Made by a program: the position numbers and the translations under genes | In this document: positions 56,873-64,000 of the stretch, one piece after another | Layout of the letters: each line of letters begins with the position of its first letter | Position numbering within the stretch: the first letter of the stretch is position 1 | NCBI GenBank assembly: GCA_900540865.1 | Contig: UQHH01000007.1 | Span: 1-64,000, forward strand | Direction of reading: 5' to 3' | DNA: 64,000 bases | From: an uncultured Oscillospiraceae bacterium | GTDB taxonomy: Bacteria; Bacillota; Clostridia; Oscillospirales; Acutalibacteraceae | Notes under the pieces: generated by a model | Seen by the model: the letters and a program-made list of their open reading frames with translations, nothing else | Database searches by the model: none | Told to the model about the DNA's origin: nothing

Positions 56873-56901
56873 TTGTCTTTTAAGTAAAAGTATGGTATAG
56901 T
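56873..56901 (+). promoter_or_regulatory. Distal promoter upstream of the dockerin gene
   Basis: TTGTCT (56873-56878), 17 bp, TATAGT (56896-56901). A GCGGC/GCCGC stem follows at 56915-56936. The AT-rich DNA from 56674 to 57040 holds no recognisable gene. TGCCGCAT occurs twice (56931-56938 and 56983-56990). Confidence 0.55.
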
Positions 56902-57041
56902 TAATTTGTTATGAGCGGCTTTTTATATATTGCCGCATTTTGGAATGGCAATTAATAATTTTATTTTGAATCTGTAATTTGTTGCCGCATAAATCTTAGA
57001 CACATCATTATCGGGCTTTGCGCTTGATTATCATAAGCTTA

Positions 57042-57068
57042 TTTACAACTAAACAAAGACTTTATAAT
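57042..57068 (+). promoter_or_regulatory. Proximal promoter of the structured leader
   Basis: A perfect TATAAT (57063-57068) with TTTACA (57042-57047) at a short 15-bp spacing. Transcription would start at about 57075, right at the beginning of the structured RNA. Confidence 0.5.
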
Positions 57069-57077
57069 CATGATGAA

Positions 57078-57260
57078 CGGAGGTGGAATGTTCGGTCATA
57101 CCGTTCGGCGGCGGCATTTTAGCCTTGGCGTATGACGTGAGGCTTGCTTCCAAACGGATAACAAAGAGAATGGCTGAGGGGCGCGATGATTTTCGTTATC
57201 TCCCAAGCCTGCTAAAGCAATTGGGCGCCCGGCAGATAATTTGATGTGGATGGATTCTCT
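57078..57260 (+). ncRNA. Candidate structured leader RNA with possible pseudoknot
   Basis: Four separate perfect helices can be drawn: GUCAUAC/GUAUGAC (57095-57101 with 57130-57136), AGGCUUG/CAAGCCU (57140-57146 with 57204-57210), AGAGAAU/AUUCUCU (57165-57171 with 57254-57260) and GGGCGC/GCGCCC (57179-57184 with 57225-57230), plus a small GAUGA/UUAUC hairpin. The third and fourth cross the second, so they imply a pseudoknot or alternative folds. It ends about 45 bases before the dockerin gene start. A 53-codon open frame (57083-57244) also crosses it but uses codons uncommon in neighbouring genes. The class is not recognised. Confidence 0.5.
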
Positions 57261-57305
57261 CAAAAAAATGGTATATGCTGAAACAGCTTATCAAGGAGGT
57301 AGTTT

Positions 57306-58427
57306 GTGTTGAAGAAAAATATCAGAAAAAGGACAATCAGTATTTTGTTGTCCATCGCAATGCTCATTGCAATTTTGTGTGTCGCTCCGGCGACGGCGTC
57401 CGCTGAGACGCCTACAGAAAGCCCGACAGGTTCTTATGAATACATACTGGGGGATGCCGATGGAGACGCCGCCGTCAATATCGCGGACGTTTTAAAGATT
57501 CAAAACTGGCTGAGCAAAAAGCTCGAGCTTACGAACAAAGCGCTTCTGGCGGCCGATATTGACGCGAATGAGAAGGTAGAGGTCGCGGACGTTCTCAATA
57601 TCCAGAAGTATAAGGCGCTCATGGCTGTCGAATATCCGATTGGTGAGAAGCAGGTGGTCGCGGAAGAGGACATTCCCGATTATAACAATCCCATCATCCC
57701 GACTGAGCCTTCCTCGGATGCGACGGAGCCGTCTTCCGACGCGACAGAGCCCTCCTCCGAGGGAACCAATCCTCCCGAAGACCAGATGACGCTCTATGTC
57801 AGCAATGCGGTGAACTGGATTACGAAAGACGGCTGCAAGCTTTGGGCTTACAACGTCGATACGCAGGAAGTCGTGCTGATGACGATTAATGACGACAACA
57901 CCTATTTCTCCGCAACGGTCGCAGACACATGGCAGAATATCGCTTTCTACAGAAGTAACTTCGATATTGATGAAACCACCTTCAGCATCGACCTTCCCGT
58001 TGAGCAGATGCCCAATAAATGGACGAGCCTGCCGGCAAGGGGCGAGAATGACTGCTTCCTGGTAACGGCGGACAGCGCTGGCGAATGGAGGCTCTATGAC
58101 GAGCTGATTCACGAAGAGGGAGTCAATACGATTTACTTCGATAACAGCGCGACACAGTGGGATACGGTTTATATTTATGGCTGGTCCTTCGGTCTTGGAA
58201 ATGAATTTGTCGCAATGGAAAAGGTGACGGATGACATATACAAATATACCTTTACAGAGACTCCGAGCCCCGGCGTAAAGGGCTTCCTGTTTGTAGCCCA
58301 GGAAGGTTGGACGACAGATAATTATCAAACCGGAGACGTAGCCACAGAGTCCGGCAAGAATCTGTATACGAACCTTACGTCTTCCGGCGGAAAATGGAGC
58401 GGTTCCTGGGATGTTTACACACCCTGA
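57306..58427 (+). CDS. Secreted dockerin protein with starch-binding-like modules
   Basis: A 373-residue exported protein. After a signal peptide (about 1-30, cut near ATASA) comes a type I dockerin (about 45-105) with two Ca-binding loops, DADGDAAVNIADV and DIDANEKVEVADV. A Thr/Glu/Pro/Ser linker repeats TEPSSDA. Two beta-sandwich regions (about 155-265 and 275-373) follow; the second, with YFDNSATQWDTVYIYGW, resembles CBM26-type starch-binding modules. No catalytic domain is present. It would dock onto a cohesin scaffold and help adhere to starch-like glucans. GTG 57306 or TTG 57309 may start it, behind AAGGAGG. Confidence 0.8.
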   Translation: MLKKNIRKRTISILLSIAMLIAILCVAPATASAETPTESPTGSYEYILGDADGDAAVNIADVLKIQNWLSKKLELTNKALLAADIDANEKVEVADVLNIQKYKALMAVEYPIGEKQVVAEEDIPDYNNPIIPTEPSSDATEPSSDATEPSSEGTNPPEDQMTLYVSNAVNWITKDGCKLWAYNVDTQEVVLMTINDDNTYFSATVADTWQNIAFYRSNFDIDETTFSIDLPVEQMPNKWTSLPARGENDCFLVTADSAGEWRLYDELIHEEGVNTIYFDNSATQWDTVYIYGWSFGLGNEFVAMEKVTDDIYKYTFTETPSPGVKGFLFVAQEGWTTDNYQTGDVATESGKNLYTNLTSSGGKWSGSWDVYTP

Positions 58428-58484
58428 GCAATTTTATAATGTACTAAATAAAAAGAAAATCCATCCACGTTTTTCTTTCTAAAA

Positions 58485-58515
58485 AAGGCCCGCGGCATAT
58501 TTTGCCGCGGGCCTT
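58485..58515. terminator. Terminator between convergent dockerin and grpB genes
   Basis: AAGGCCCGCGGCA (58485-58497) pairs perfectly with TGCCGCGGGCCTT (58503-58515), with A residues before and T residues after. Confidence 0.88.
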
Positions 58516-58553
58516 CTATATCGCAAGCTTATGGCTGGGCCTTCGGCAAGGTA

Positions 58554-59123
58554 TCAGCGGTACCTGCTGCCGAACAATAATACAGCTTCCGCCGTGTACC
58601 GCTTTATAAAATCGGTCTTGCCGCTTGTATATCCATCCCGGTCATGCTCGTACTCAGGCCACAGACGGAGCTTTAATTCTTCGTATTGGCGGGCTGTGTC
58701 CGGGCTTTCGTTTAAGTAATCCCTGAAATACAGCTCGTCGTTGTCGTTTTGGTATCTCACATGCAAATGAAATACTTTTTCAGCAAAGCCCGAGGGCGTA
58801 TACCCCTTGTTAAGCGATATCCTCTTGTCATCACTGCTCATGATAACATAACCCGCGGCTTGAACCGAATTGCCAATTTCTTTTAAATCATGCCCCGGCT
58901 TTACCTCAGCCAGAATATCGATAACCGGCTTCGCCCAAATACCATTGATTGCAGTGCTTCCAATATGAATGATACGTTTAATACTGCTCATGGGCAGTAC
59001 GTTTTGGAGCCATGAACGCTCTTGCTCATACCACATATGCCAATACGCTTTATGCTCAGTCAGGAATATCGGGAACAACTCCCACAATTCCTGCAATGTC
59101 ATTTCAGATAATTCTTTTCCCAT
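58554..59123 (-). CDS. GrpB family protein
   Basis: A 189-residue nucleotidyltransferase-fold protein of the GrpB/UPF0157 family. The conserved HIGSTAINGIWAKPVIDILAE and LHVRYQNDNDELYFRDYL are present. The family has a predicted nucleotidyltransferase role but no settled substrate. It lies 18 bp downstream of the cation diffusion facilitator gene and is probably cotranscribed with it. The ATG has only a weak upstream GGAA. Confidence 0.87.
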   Translation of the reverse strand: MGKELSEMTLQELWELFPIFLTEHKAYWHMWYEQERSWLQNVLPMSSIKRIIHIGSTAINGIWAKPVIDILAEVKPGHDLKEIGNSVQAAGYVIMSSDDKRISLNKGYTPSGFAEKVFHLHVRYQNDNDELYFRDYLNESPDTARQYEELKLRLWPEYEHDRDGYTSGKTDFIKRYTAEAVLLFGSRYR

Positions 59124-59141
59124 ATGAATATTCCATGGCTT

Positions 59142-60056
59142 TTAGCCTTTATTTTGTTGTTTCGGCGCTGCGTCCGGTTCGTCCTGCTTTGGATTTACAT
59201 GCACCATGCAGTGCTTGACGTCGGGAAAACCGTGCTCGAGAGCCTGATGGACGTTTTCCGCGATTTCGTGCGCTTTGATAAGCGTTTGGTTTCCGTCCGC
59301 GCAGATTTCTACGTCTACATAAATTTTCGCGCCGAACAATCGAGTTTTGAGCAGGTCTACGCCCATTACGCCCTCCTGCTCCATTATGACCGTCTGCATC
59401 CGGCGGATTGTTTCATCGTCGCACGATTTATCCACGAGCTTGTCGATGGCGTCGCGTACAATATCGTAAGATACCTTGATAATCATCAGGCAAATCAAGA
59501 CGCTTGCTATCGGGTCCAGGATAGGAAAGCCCATACGCGCGCCCAGTATGCCGACAAAGCTTCCCACAGACGAGAGCGCGTCGCTGCGGTGGTGCCAGGC
59601 GTCCGCTTTTAAGGACGCGGAATTGATTTTTTTCGCGGCGAGTACCGTGTACCAGTACATCGCTTCTTTTATAATAATCGAAACGACGGCGGCAATCAGG
59701 GGAAGCAGGCCGGGCGCCTGCAGATCGCCCCCGTGCATAATTTTTTCTATGCCGGAAAAACCGATGCCGAGCCCTGTCGCAAAGAGCAGCCCCGCCAGGA
59801 TAAACGCGGCGATGCATTCCATGCGCTCATGCCCGTACTGGTGGCTGTTGTCCTCCTTTTTGCTCGATATATTGATACCTACCATCACCACGATGGTGCT
59901 CAGCACGTCTGACGCCGAATGGACGGCGTCGGAAATCATTGCGCTGGAATGGCCAAGTACACCCGCAATCAGCTTACCGGCCGATAAAACAATATTGCCT
60001 GCAATTGAGACAAAAGAGACTCTCATTGCGATTTTTTTTGCTTGTGCCGTATCCAT
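59142..60056 (-). CDS. Cation diffusion facilitator family transporter
   Basis: A 304-residue divalent metal/proton antiporter that exports zinc, iron, manganese or similar ions. Six helices include SAMISDAVHSASDVLST and AWHHRSDALSSVGSFVG, each carrying the paired His/Asp metal-site residues. A cytoplasmic C-terminal domain follows, and the tail ends PDAAPKQQNKG. The helix-two and helix-five pattern (DxxHS and HxxxD) suits Zn/Mn/Fe transporters. ATG 60056 follows AAAGGAG; the longer frame enters the leader terminator. A riboswitch-like leader with its own promoter controls it. Confidence 0.92.
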   Translation of the reverse strand: MDTAQAKKIAMRVSFVSIAGNIVLSAGKLIAGVLGHSSAMISDAVHSASDVLSTIVVMVGINISSKKEDNSHQYGHERMECIAAFILAGLLFATGLGIGFSGIEKIMHGGDLQAPGLLPLIAAVVSIIIKEAMYWYTVLAAKKINSASLKADAWHHRSDALSSVGSFVGILGARMGFPILDPIASVLICLMIIKVSYDIVRDAIDKLVDKSCDDETIRRMQTVIMEQEGVMGVDLLKTRLFGAKIYVDVEICADGNQTLIKAHEIAENVHQALEHGFPDVKHCMVHVNPKQDEPDAAPKQQNKG

Positions 60057-60083
60057 GGGAACGTCTCCTTTTCCTGACAAATT

Positions 60084-60126
60084 AAAAAGCACCCGCGGGA
60101 ACAATAATATATTGTCCCGCGGATGC
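60084..60126 (-). terminator. Leader terminator upstream of the metal transporter start codon
   Basis: A 16-bp stem with one bulge (60089-60105 against 60111-60126) is followed on the minus strand by five T residues (60084-60088). It lies downstream of a consensus promoter and about 27 bases before the start codon, so it must act as an attenuator. Confidence 0.8.
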
Positions 60127-60186
60127 CGTGTTACCCATCCGCTGCCGGAAAATCCGGCCCGACAAAGAAAGCCTTCGTCTGTGTTT
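60084..60186 (-). promoter_or_regulatory. Riboswitch-like attenuator leader of the cation diffusion facilitator gene
   Basis: Read 5' to 3' on the minus strand the leader folds into GACGAAG/CTTTGTC (60161-60179), GCCGGA/TCCGGC (60144-60158) and GCGGATG/CATCCGC (60119-60142), then the terminator at 60084-60126. The third stem and the terminator share bases 60119-60125 and cannot form together, so it is a textbook antiterminator. I do not recognise the NiCo or yybP-ykoY manganese aptamers. A metal ligand is inferred from the downstream gene only. Confidence 0.6.
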
Positions 60187-60192
60187 TATTTA

Positions 60193-60221
60193 TTATATGT
60201 GCGGTTATTTATTTTGTCAAC
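60193..60221 (-). promoter_or_regulatory. Consensus sigma-A promoter of the metal transporter leader
   Basis: A perfect TTGACA (60216-60221), 17 bp and a perfect TATAAT (60193-60198) on the minus strand, beginning six bases after the uraA-type permease stop codon. Such a strong promoter fits control by downstream attenuation. Confidence 0.85.
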
Positions 60222-60226
60222 CCTTT

Positions 60227-61642
60227 TTATTCTTCCGTATCGGGAATGACGTCTGCGCTGCTGGGCGGGACGATTCCCTCACCGTGCTTCTGCTTTTTTG
60301 CCTCGGGAAGAATGAGGTTGAGGATAATGCCGGCGATGATACCCAAGCCAATTCCGCTCAGGCTGAAACCATTGCCGCCGATTACCGCGCCGCCCATGGA
60401 GAGCACGAGCATAACGGCCGCAATACACAGGTTGCGGTTTTTCGTAAAGTCAACCTGGTGGGAAACGAGCGTGCGCAGGCCGACCGAGGCAATCATGCCG
60501 TACAGCACGATGCACGCGCCGCCGAGCACGCAGTTCGGAACGGTTTCGATTACGCCGATTGCCTTGCCGAAGAAGCTGATAACAATCGCTACAAGCGCCG
60601 CGACACGGAGCGTTACGGGGTTGTAGTTGCCGGTTGCGGCAAGGACCGCCGTATTTTCAGAATAGGTGGTATTCGCCGGTCCGCCGAATGCGCCCGCTAC
60701 CATAGTAGCAAGGCCGTCGCCGAGCATTGTACGGTGCAGGCCGGGCTTTTTTGTGAAGTTCTTGCCGACGACCGCGCCGTTTGCGTAAACGTCTCCGACG
60801 TGCTCCACACAGGTAACGATAGCAATCGGGGCAATCATGGCGATTGAAGCAAGGTCGAATTTCGGCAGGGAGAAGTTCGGAAGCTCAACCCAGGCGCGCG
60901 CGCCGACGGACTGCAAATTCATCAGTCCCTCCGGGGCTATGCCTGTCGCCGTAACGAGCAGCGTAATCAAATATCCCGCTCCAAGCGCTATTACAATAGA
61001 AGACAGCTTCAGCATTCCCTTGCCGTAGCAGGAAAGCAGGATAGCCGTCAGACAAACGACCAGCGCGATGCCCCAGCTCCAGTAATAGCCGGGGGAGAAC
61101 ATTTCAAAGCCGTTGTTGTTCTGTATGTTGTTAATGGCGGAGCTTGCAAGGTTCAGACCAATAATCGCAATGCCGACGCCGCGAACGACCGGCGGAAACA
61201 GCTTATCGATGAATCTGCTGCCAAAGAGCTTGATAAGCAAAGCGACAAGCAGGTAAATAACGCCGGCGGCTATAATGCCGCCCATTGCGTATGGGATGCT
61301 TTCCGCCTGAGTTTCGCCGTACATCGGAGGAATCACCCAGCCGCCGCTGTTGGGGTCTTTTACGCCGATAACCGCCTGCAGCGCCGCGATAAAGGCAAAC
61401 GAGCTGCCAAGGAAGGTCGGCATCCGGCCCCCTGTGCACAGGTGGAAAATGATTGTGCCCACGCCCGCCATACAGAGCGCAACGCCTACGTCCAGCCCTG
61501 TCAGCAGCGGAACGAGGATGGTCGCGCAGGACATGGCGAACGCGTGCTGGAGCCCCAGCACCATTGTTTTGCCCGCGCCGATTTTCGGGTATTCCTTTGC
61601 GCCGGGAAATAAGAAATTGTTGATTTTACTGAAAAAAGACAT
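60227..61642 (-). CDS. Uracil/xanthine permease, NCS2 family
   Basis: A 471-residue nucleobase:cation symporter with 14 hydrophobic helices. The family motifs VTCVEHVGDVYANG and FGGPANTTYSENTAVLAATGN match UraA-type carriers, and the GLQHAFAMSCATILVPLL N-terminus is typical. Uracil is more likely than xanthine from these motifs, but this is not certain. ATG follows AAAGGAAG. Its leader contains a palindrome and a large stem-loop (61681-61744). Confidence 0.9.
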   Translation of the reverse strand: MSFFSKINNFLFPGAKEYPKIGAGKTMVLGLQHAFAMSCATILVPLLTGLDVGVALCMAGVGTIIFHLCTGGRMPTFLGSSFAFIAALQAVIGVKDPNSGGWVIPPMYGETQAESIPYAMGGIIAAGVIYLLVALLIKLFGSRFIDKLFPPVVRGVGIAIIGLNLASSAINNIQNNNGFEMFSPGYYWSWGIALVVCLTAILLSCYGKGMLKLSSIVIALGAGYLITLLVTATGIAPEGLMNLQSVGARAWVELPNFSLPKFDLASIAMIAPIAIVTCVEHVGDVYANGAVVGKNFTKKPGLHRTMLGDGLATMVAGAFGGPANTTYSENTAVLAATGNYNPVTLRVAALVAIVISFFGKAIGVIETVPNCVLGGACIVLYGMIASVGLRTLVSHQVDFTKNRNLCIAAVMLVLSMGGAVIGGNGFSLSGIGLGIIAGIILNLILPEAKKQKHGEGIVPPSSADVIPDTEE

Positions 61643-61680
61643 TTTCTACTTCCTTTCTTTTAAAAATACACAATAAAAGC

Positions 61681-61744
61681 TCCGGTATTTTTCTCAAAGG
61701 AGCACAGTTATAGAGAAAAAGCCGGATTTCCACAATATATTGTG
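61681..61744 (-). promoter_or_regulatory. Leader stem-loop and palindrome of the nucleobase permease gene
   Basis: TCCGG-N2-TTTTTCTC (61681-61695) pairs with GAGAAAAA-G-CCGGA (61713-61726), followed on the minus strand by GCTTTTATTG, so it may be a weak terminator. Just upstream CACAATATATTGTG (61731-61744) is a perfect palindrome. I saw neither a purine riboswitch nor a PyrR-binding signature. Confidence 0.5.
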
Positions 61745-61756
61745 TGAATCGTTATA

Positions 61757-61785
61757 ACTTTAAAGCTTTTTCCACCATAAGTCAA
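61757..61785 (-). promoter_or_regulatory. Promoter of the nucleobase permease gene
   Basis: TTGACT (61780-61785), 17-bp spacer, TAAAGT (61757-61762) on the minus strand. Confidence 0.6.
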
Positions 61786-61920
61786 TACAATTTGGGAAAA
61801 AACGTAACAATTTATTCAAAATTTGTTTATAATTAAAAGAAAACGGAAAATTTTTAAAAAATTATATTTTTTTGTGGTAAAATAACCGTACGATATAAAA
61901 AGGAAGGGCGGTGGGCCAAA

Positions 61921-63264
61921 ATGAAAATCGACATGCCGCGCGGTGCGGAAAGAATACTCGGTACTCTTGAGCAAAACGGCTTTGACGCTTACGTTGTGGG
62001 CGGCTGCGTGCGTGACAGCCTGCTGGGGAACAAGCCGAACGACTGGGATATTACGACAAACGCCCTTCCGGAACAAATAGCCGCGTGCTTTCCTAAGCAC
62101 ACGCTTGTTTTAAACGGAATCCGCCACGGTACCGTAGGGATTGTGGAGGACGGCGTTTTATTTGAAGCGACGACCTACCGAGTGGACGGCACGTACAGCG
62201 ACAACCGCCGTCCGGACAGCGTGGCCTTTACACGGCGGCTGGAGGAGGATTTATGCCGCCGCGATTTCACAGTCAATGCTATGGCGTACAATGAGCGCGA
62301 TGGAATCATAGACTGCTTCGGCGGCAGGGCGGATTTGGAAAAAAGGCTGATACGCTGTGTTGGAGAACCGGAAAAACGCTTTGAGGAGGACGCTTTGCGC
62401 ATCCTGCGCGCCCTGCGTTTTGCTTCAAAGCTTGATTTTGTGATTGAAGAAAGGACGGCAAGCGCTGTCCTGAAGGAAAAAGACAGGCTTTTGAATATCG
62501 CGAACGAGCGCATTGCGAAGGAGCTGCTCTCCCTGCTGTGCGGCAAAGGCGCGGGCAGGGTTTTGCGCGAGTTTCCGCAGGTGTTTTTCGTTTTTCTGCC
62601 GGAGCTTGCGAAGCTGCTTCATTTTGACCAGAATACGCCGTACCACGACCTTCCGCTTTGGGAGCATACGGTAAAAGCGGTGGGAAGCATCGCGCCGCAA
62701 AGAGATTTGCGCCTTGTCATGCTATTGCACGATATTGGAAAGCCGCTTTGTAAAACGACCGATGAACAGGGCGTGTCCCATTACCACGGTCATCCCCAAA
62801 AAAGCGCTGAGCTGGCGCGGGAAATTTTAACGCGCCTGCGCCTTCCGGCCAGCCTTACGGAAGAGGCCATACAGCTGGTTTTATATCACGACTACCGCTG
62901 CGAGCCGTCCGCGCGCGCTGTACGGCGGCTTTTGAACAGGGTGGGGGAGGACGCCGCGAAAAAGCTTATACAGGTCCGCCTGGCTGACGCAAACGCGCAG
63001 TCTGGTTACCGCAGGGAAGAAAAGCTCAAGCTGATTGCGGATTATGAAAGCAGGCTCTATGAAGTGCTTGCGCGCGGCGACTGCTTCTCCCTCAAAGCTT
63101 TGGAGCTAAACGGGAAAGATTTGCTCATAGCTGGCTATCCCGCCGGAAAAGAGATGGGCCGCGTGCTCGCCGCGCTGCTCGACGAGGTGCTCGACGGCAA
63201 GCTGGAAAATAAAAAAGCCCTTTTGCTTAAAAGGGCAAAAGAGCTTTATCAGAACGTTATTTGA
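61921..63264 (+). CDS. cca: CCA tRNA nucleotidyltransferase
   Basis: This enzyme adds or repairs the 3' CCA end of tRNAs. The 447-residue class II protein has the nucleotidyltransferase signature VVGGCVRDSLLGNKPNDWDI, then RRDFTVNAMAYN and the RRxxxED-type RFEEDALRILRALRF. An HD domain follows (LHDIGKP, HGHPQKSAELA), as in the bacterial HD-containing group. ATG follows GGAAGGGCGG. It converges on the malic enzyme gene with seven bases between the stops. Confidence 0.94.
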   Translation: MKIDMPRGAERILGTLEQNGFDAYVVGGCVRDSLLGNKPNDWDITTNALPEQIAACFPKHTLVLNGIRHGTVGIVEDGVLFEATTYRVDGTYSDNRRPDSVAFTRRLEEDLCRRDFTVNAMAYNERDGIIDCFGGRADLEKRLIRCVGEPEKRFEEDALRILRALRFASKLDFVIEERTASAVLKEKDRLLNIANERIAKELLSLLCGKGAGRVLREFPQVFFVFLPELAKLLHFDQNTPYHDLPLWEHTVKAVGSIAPQRDLRLVMLLHDIGKPLCKTTDEQGVSHYHGHPQKSAELAREILTRLRLPASLTEEAIQLVLYHDYRCEPSARAVRRLLNRVGEDAAKKLIQVRLADANAQSGYRREEKLKLIADYESRLYEVLARGDCFSLKALELNGKDLLIAGYPAGKEMGRVLAALLDEVLDGKLENKKALLLKRAKELYQNVI

Positions 63265-63271
63265 AATTGAT

Positions 63272-64000
63272 TTACAGCCTTGCCGCGCCCGTTTTCCGTG
63301 CGGCTTCCATGACGGCCTGAGCGACCGCGGCTCCGATTCGCTTATCGAGCGCGTCGGGCAGAATGTATTGTGCGTTTAATTTTTCCGGCGTTACAAGCCC
63401 GGCGATGGCAAGCGAGGCCGCCATCTTCATTTCCTCGTTGATTTCACGCGCGCGGCAGTCGAGCGCACCGCGGAAAATGCCGGGGAACGCAAGCACGTTG
63501 TTGATTTGGTTTGGAAAGTCGGAGCGCCCCGTCCCAACGACGGCCGCGCCGGCTTTTTTTGCAAGCTCCGGCATGATTTCAGGCGTGGGGTTCGCCATGG
63601 CGAACACAATCGGTTTGTCCGCCATCGTTTCCACCATTTCCTGTGTGACGATGTTCGGCGCGGAAACGCCCAGGAACATGTCGGCGCCCTTCAGCGCGTC
63701 GGCAAGCGTGCCTGTTTTCTGCTCCAGGTTTGTAATTTTCGCCATATACGCCTGCTCTTCATTGAGCTCTTCCATGCCCTTGCACAGGACACCGAAGCGG
63801 TCGCACATAACCAGGTTTTTTACGCCCATGTTCAGCAGGTGCTTTGCAATCGCAATGCCCGCTGAGCCCGCTCCGTTGATTACAATGCGGATTTCCTCTA
63901 TTTTCTTGCCGACGACCTTCAGCGCGTTAAGCAGCGCCGCCGCCACGACGATTGCGGTCCCGTGCTGGTCGTCATGAAAAACGGGTACGTCGCAAATTTC
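63272..64000 (-). CDS. NAD(P)-dependent malic enzyme, C-terminal part (runs off the window)
   Basis: The 242 visible codons are the C-terminal portion of malic enzyme, which decarboxylates malate to pyruvate. The frame stays open to the window edge, where DVPVFHDDQHGTAIVVAA is the family motif with catalytic residues. The NAD-binding INGAGSAGIAIAKHLL, FAMANPTPEIMPE and GTGRSDFPNQINNVLAFPG follow. The size suggests the short bacterial form of about 390 residues. The start codon is outside the window; GTG 63946 is only an internal codon. Confidence 0.95.
   Translation of the reverse strand, partial: EICDVPVFHDDQHGTAIVVAAALLNALKVVGKKIEEIRIVINGAGSAGIAIAKHLLNMGVKNLVMCDRFGVLCKGMEELNEEQAYMAKITNLEQKTGTLADALKGADMFLGVSAPNIVTQEMVETMADKPIVFAMANPTPEIMPELAKKAGAAVVGTGRSDFPNQINNVLAFPGIFRGALDCRAREINEEMKMAASLAIAGLVTPEKLNAQYILPDALDKRIGAAVAQAVMEAARKTGAARL

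Noticed and set aside
57083..57244. A 53-codon open frame (ECSVIPFGGGILALAYD...) across the structured leader
   Set aside because: It uses several codons (ATA, CTA, AGA, CGG) uncommon in neighbouring genes, and its GTG overlaps the GGAGG. The helices explain the sequence better, though a coding role is not excluded.
60119..60145. Resemblance of GATGGGTAACACGG in the transporter leader to the T-box motif
   Set aside because: The conserved AGGGUGGNACCGCG core is not matched, the leader is too short, and a metal transporter is not a T-box target.
61643..61920. A purine riboswitch before the nucleobase permease
   Set aside because: The three-way junction core and the conserved loop sequences could not be found on the minus strand.

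Overview
The window looks like chromosomal DNA from a spore-forming, anaerobic Clostridia member, most likely of the Oscillospirales (Ruminococcaceae/Acutalibacteraceae type). The reasons are adjacent spoIVB and spo0A, a SpoIIM-family protein, RemA, c-di-AMP phosphodiesterase GdpP, PrkC/PrpC, Firmicutes-type sigma-A promoters (TTGACA-17-TATAAT), many TTG and GTG starts with strong Shine-Dalgarno sites, roughly balanced GC, and a secreted dockerin protein with starch-binding-like modules. Genus and species cannot be fixed by reading. No rRNA, tRNA, CRISPR array, prophage or intact transposase was seen. The DNA is mostly core chromosome with a few accessory islands and several regulatory RNAs.

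Layout. 1-485: hairpin-rich repeat, copy 1. 490-2664 (-): rnhA-nifS-nifU operon from one promoter. 2973-12986 (+): RNase J, gdpP, rplI, dnaB, tilS, hpt, ftsH. 13031-16810 (+): uvrA, a methyltransferase and a 47-residue membrane peptide. 16985-18871 (-): HAD phosphatase and lipoprotein alkaline phosphatase. 18967-21154 (+): a Cys-containing DUF5685-like protein, a J-domain protein with a Cys-rich tail and a small S-component-like membrane protein. 21234-24562: a large secreted Big_2/SH3b/lysozyme protein. 24608-28345: methyltransferase, proC, membrane proteins, SpoIIM family. 28749-29458: hairpin-rich repeat copy 2 with terminal inverted repeats. 29513-31328 (-): pseudouridine synthase and YebC.

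31451-44889 (+) is a long collinear block, with many neighbours overlapping by a few bases: yicC, remA, gmk, rpoZ, priA, def, fmt, yugP-like, rsmB, rlmN, prpC, prkC, rsgA, thiN. It links replication restart, translation initiation, ribosome maturation and cell-wall-sensing Ser/Thr phosphorylation. 44903-48898 carries a divergent superoxide dismutase, a TtcA-like thiolase of tRNA and small accessory enzymes. 48968-53788 (-) holds a copper ATPase whose C-terminal chaperone domain has its own ribosome binding site, then spo0A and spoIVB. 54232-56610 is a second P-type ATPase. 56873-58427 is a structured leader RNA followed by the dockerin protein. 58554-61785 (-) has a uracil/xanthine permease, then a cation diffusion facilitator behind a terminator-bearing leader, then GrpB. 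61921-63264 is cca, and a malic enzyme runs off the right edge.

The most interesting items are the riboswitch-like attenuator leader of the metal transporter (60084-60186), the pseudoknot-forming leader of the dockerin gene (57078-57260), the nested copper chaperone inside copA, the hairpin-array repeats, and the lysozyme with an SH3 domain inserted into its catalytic fold.
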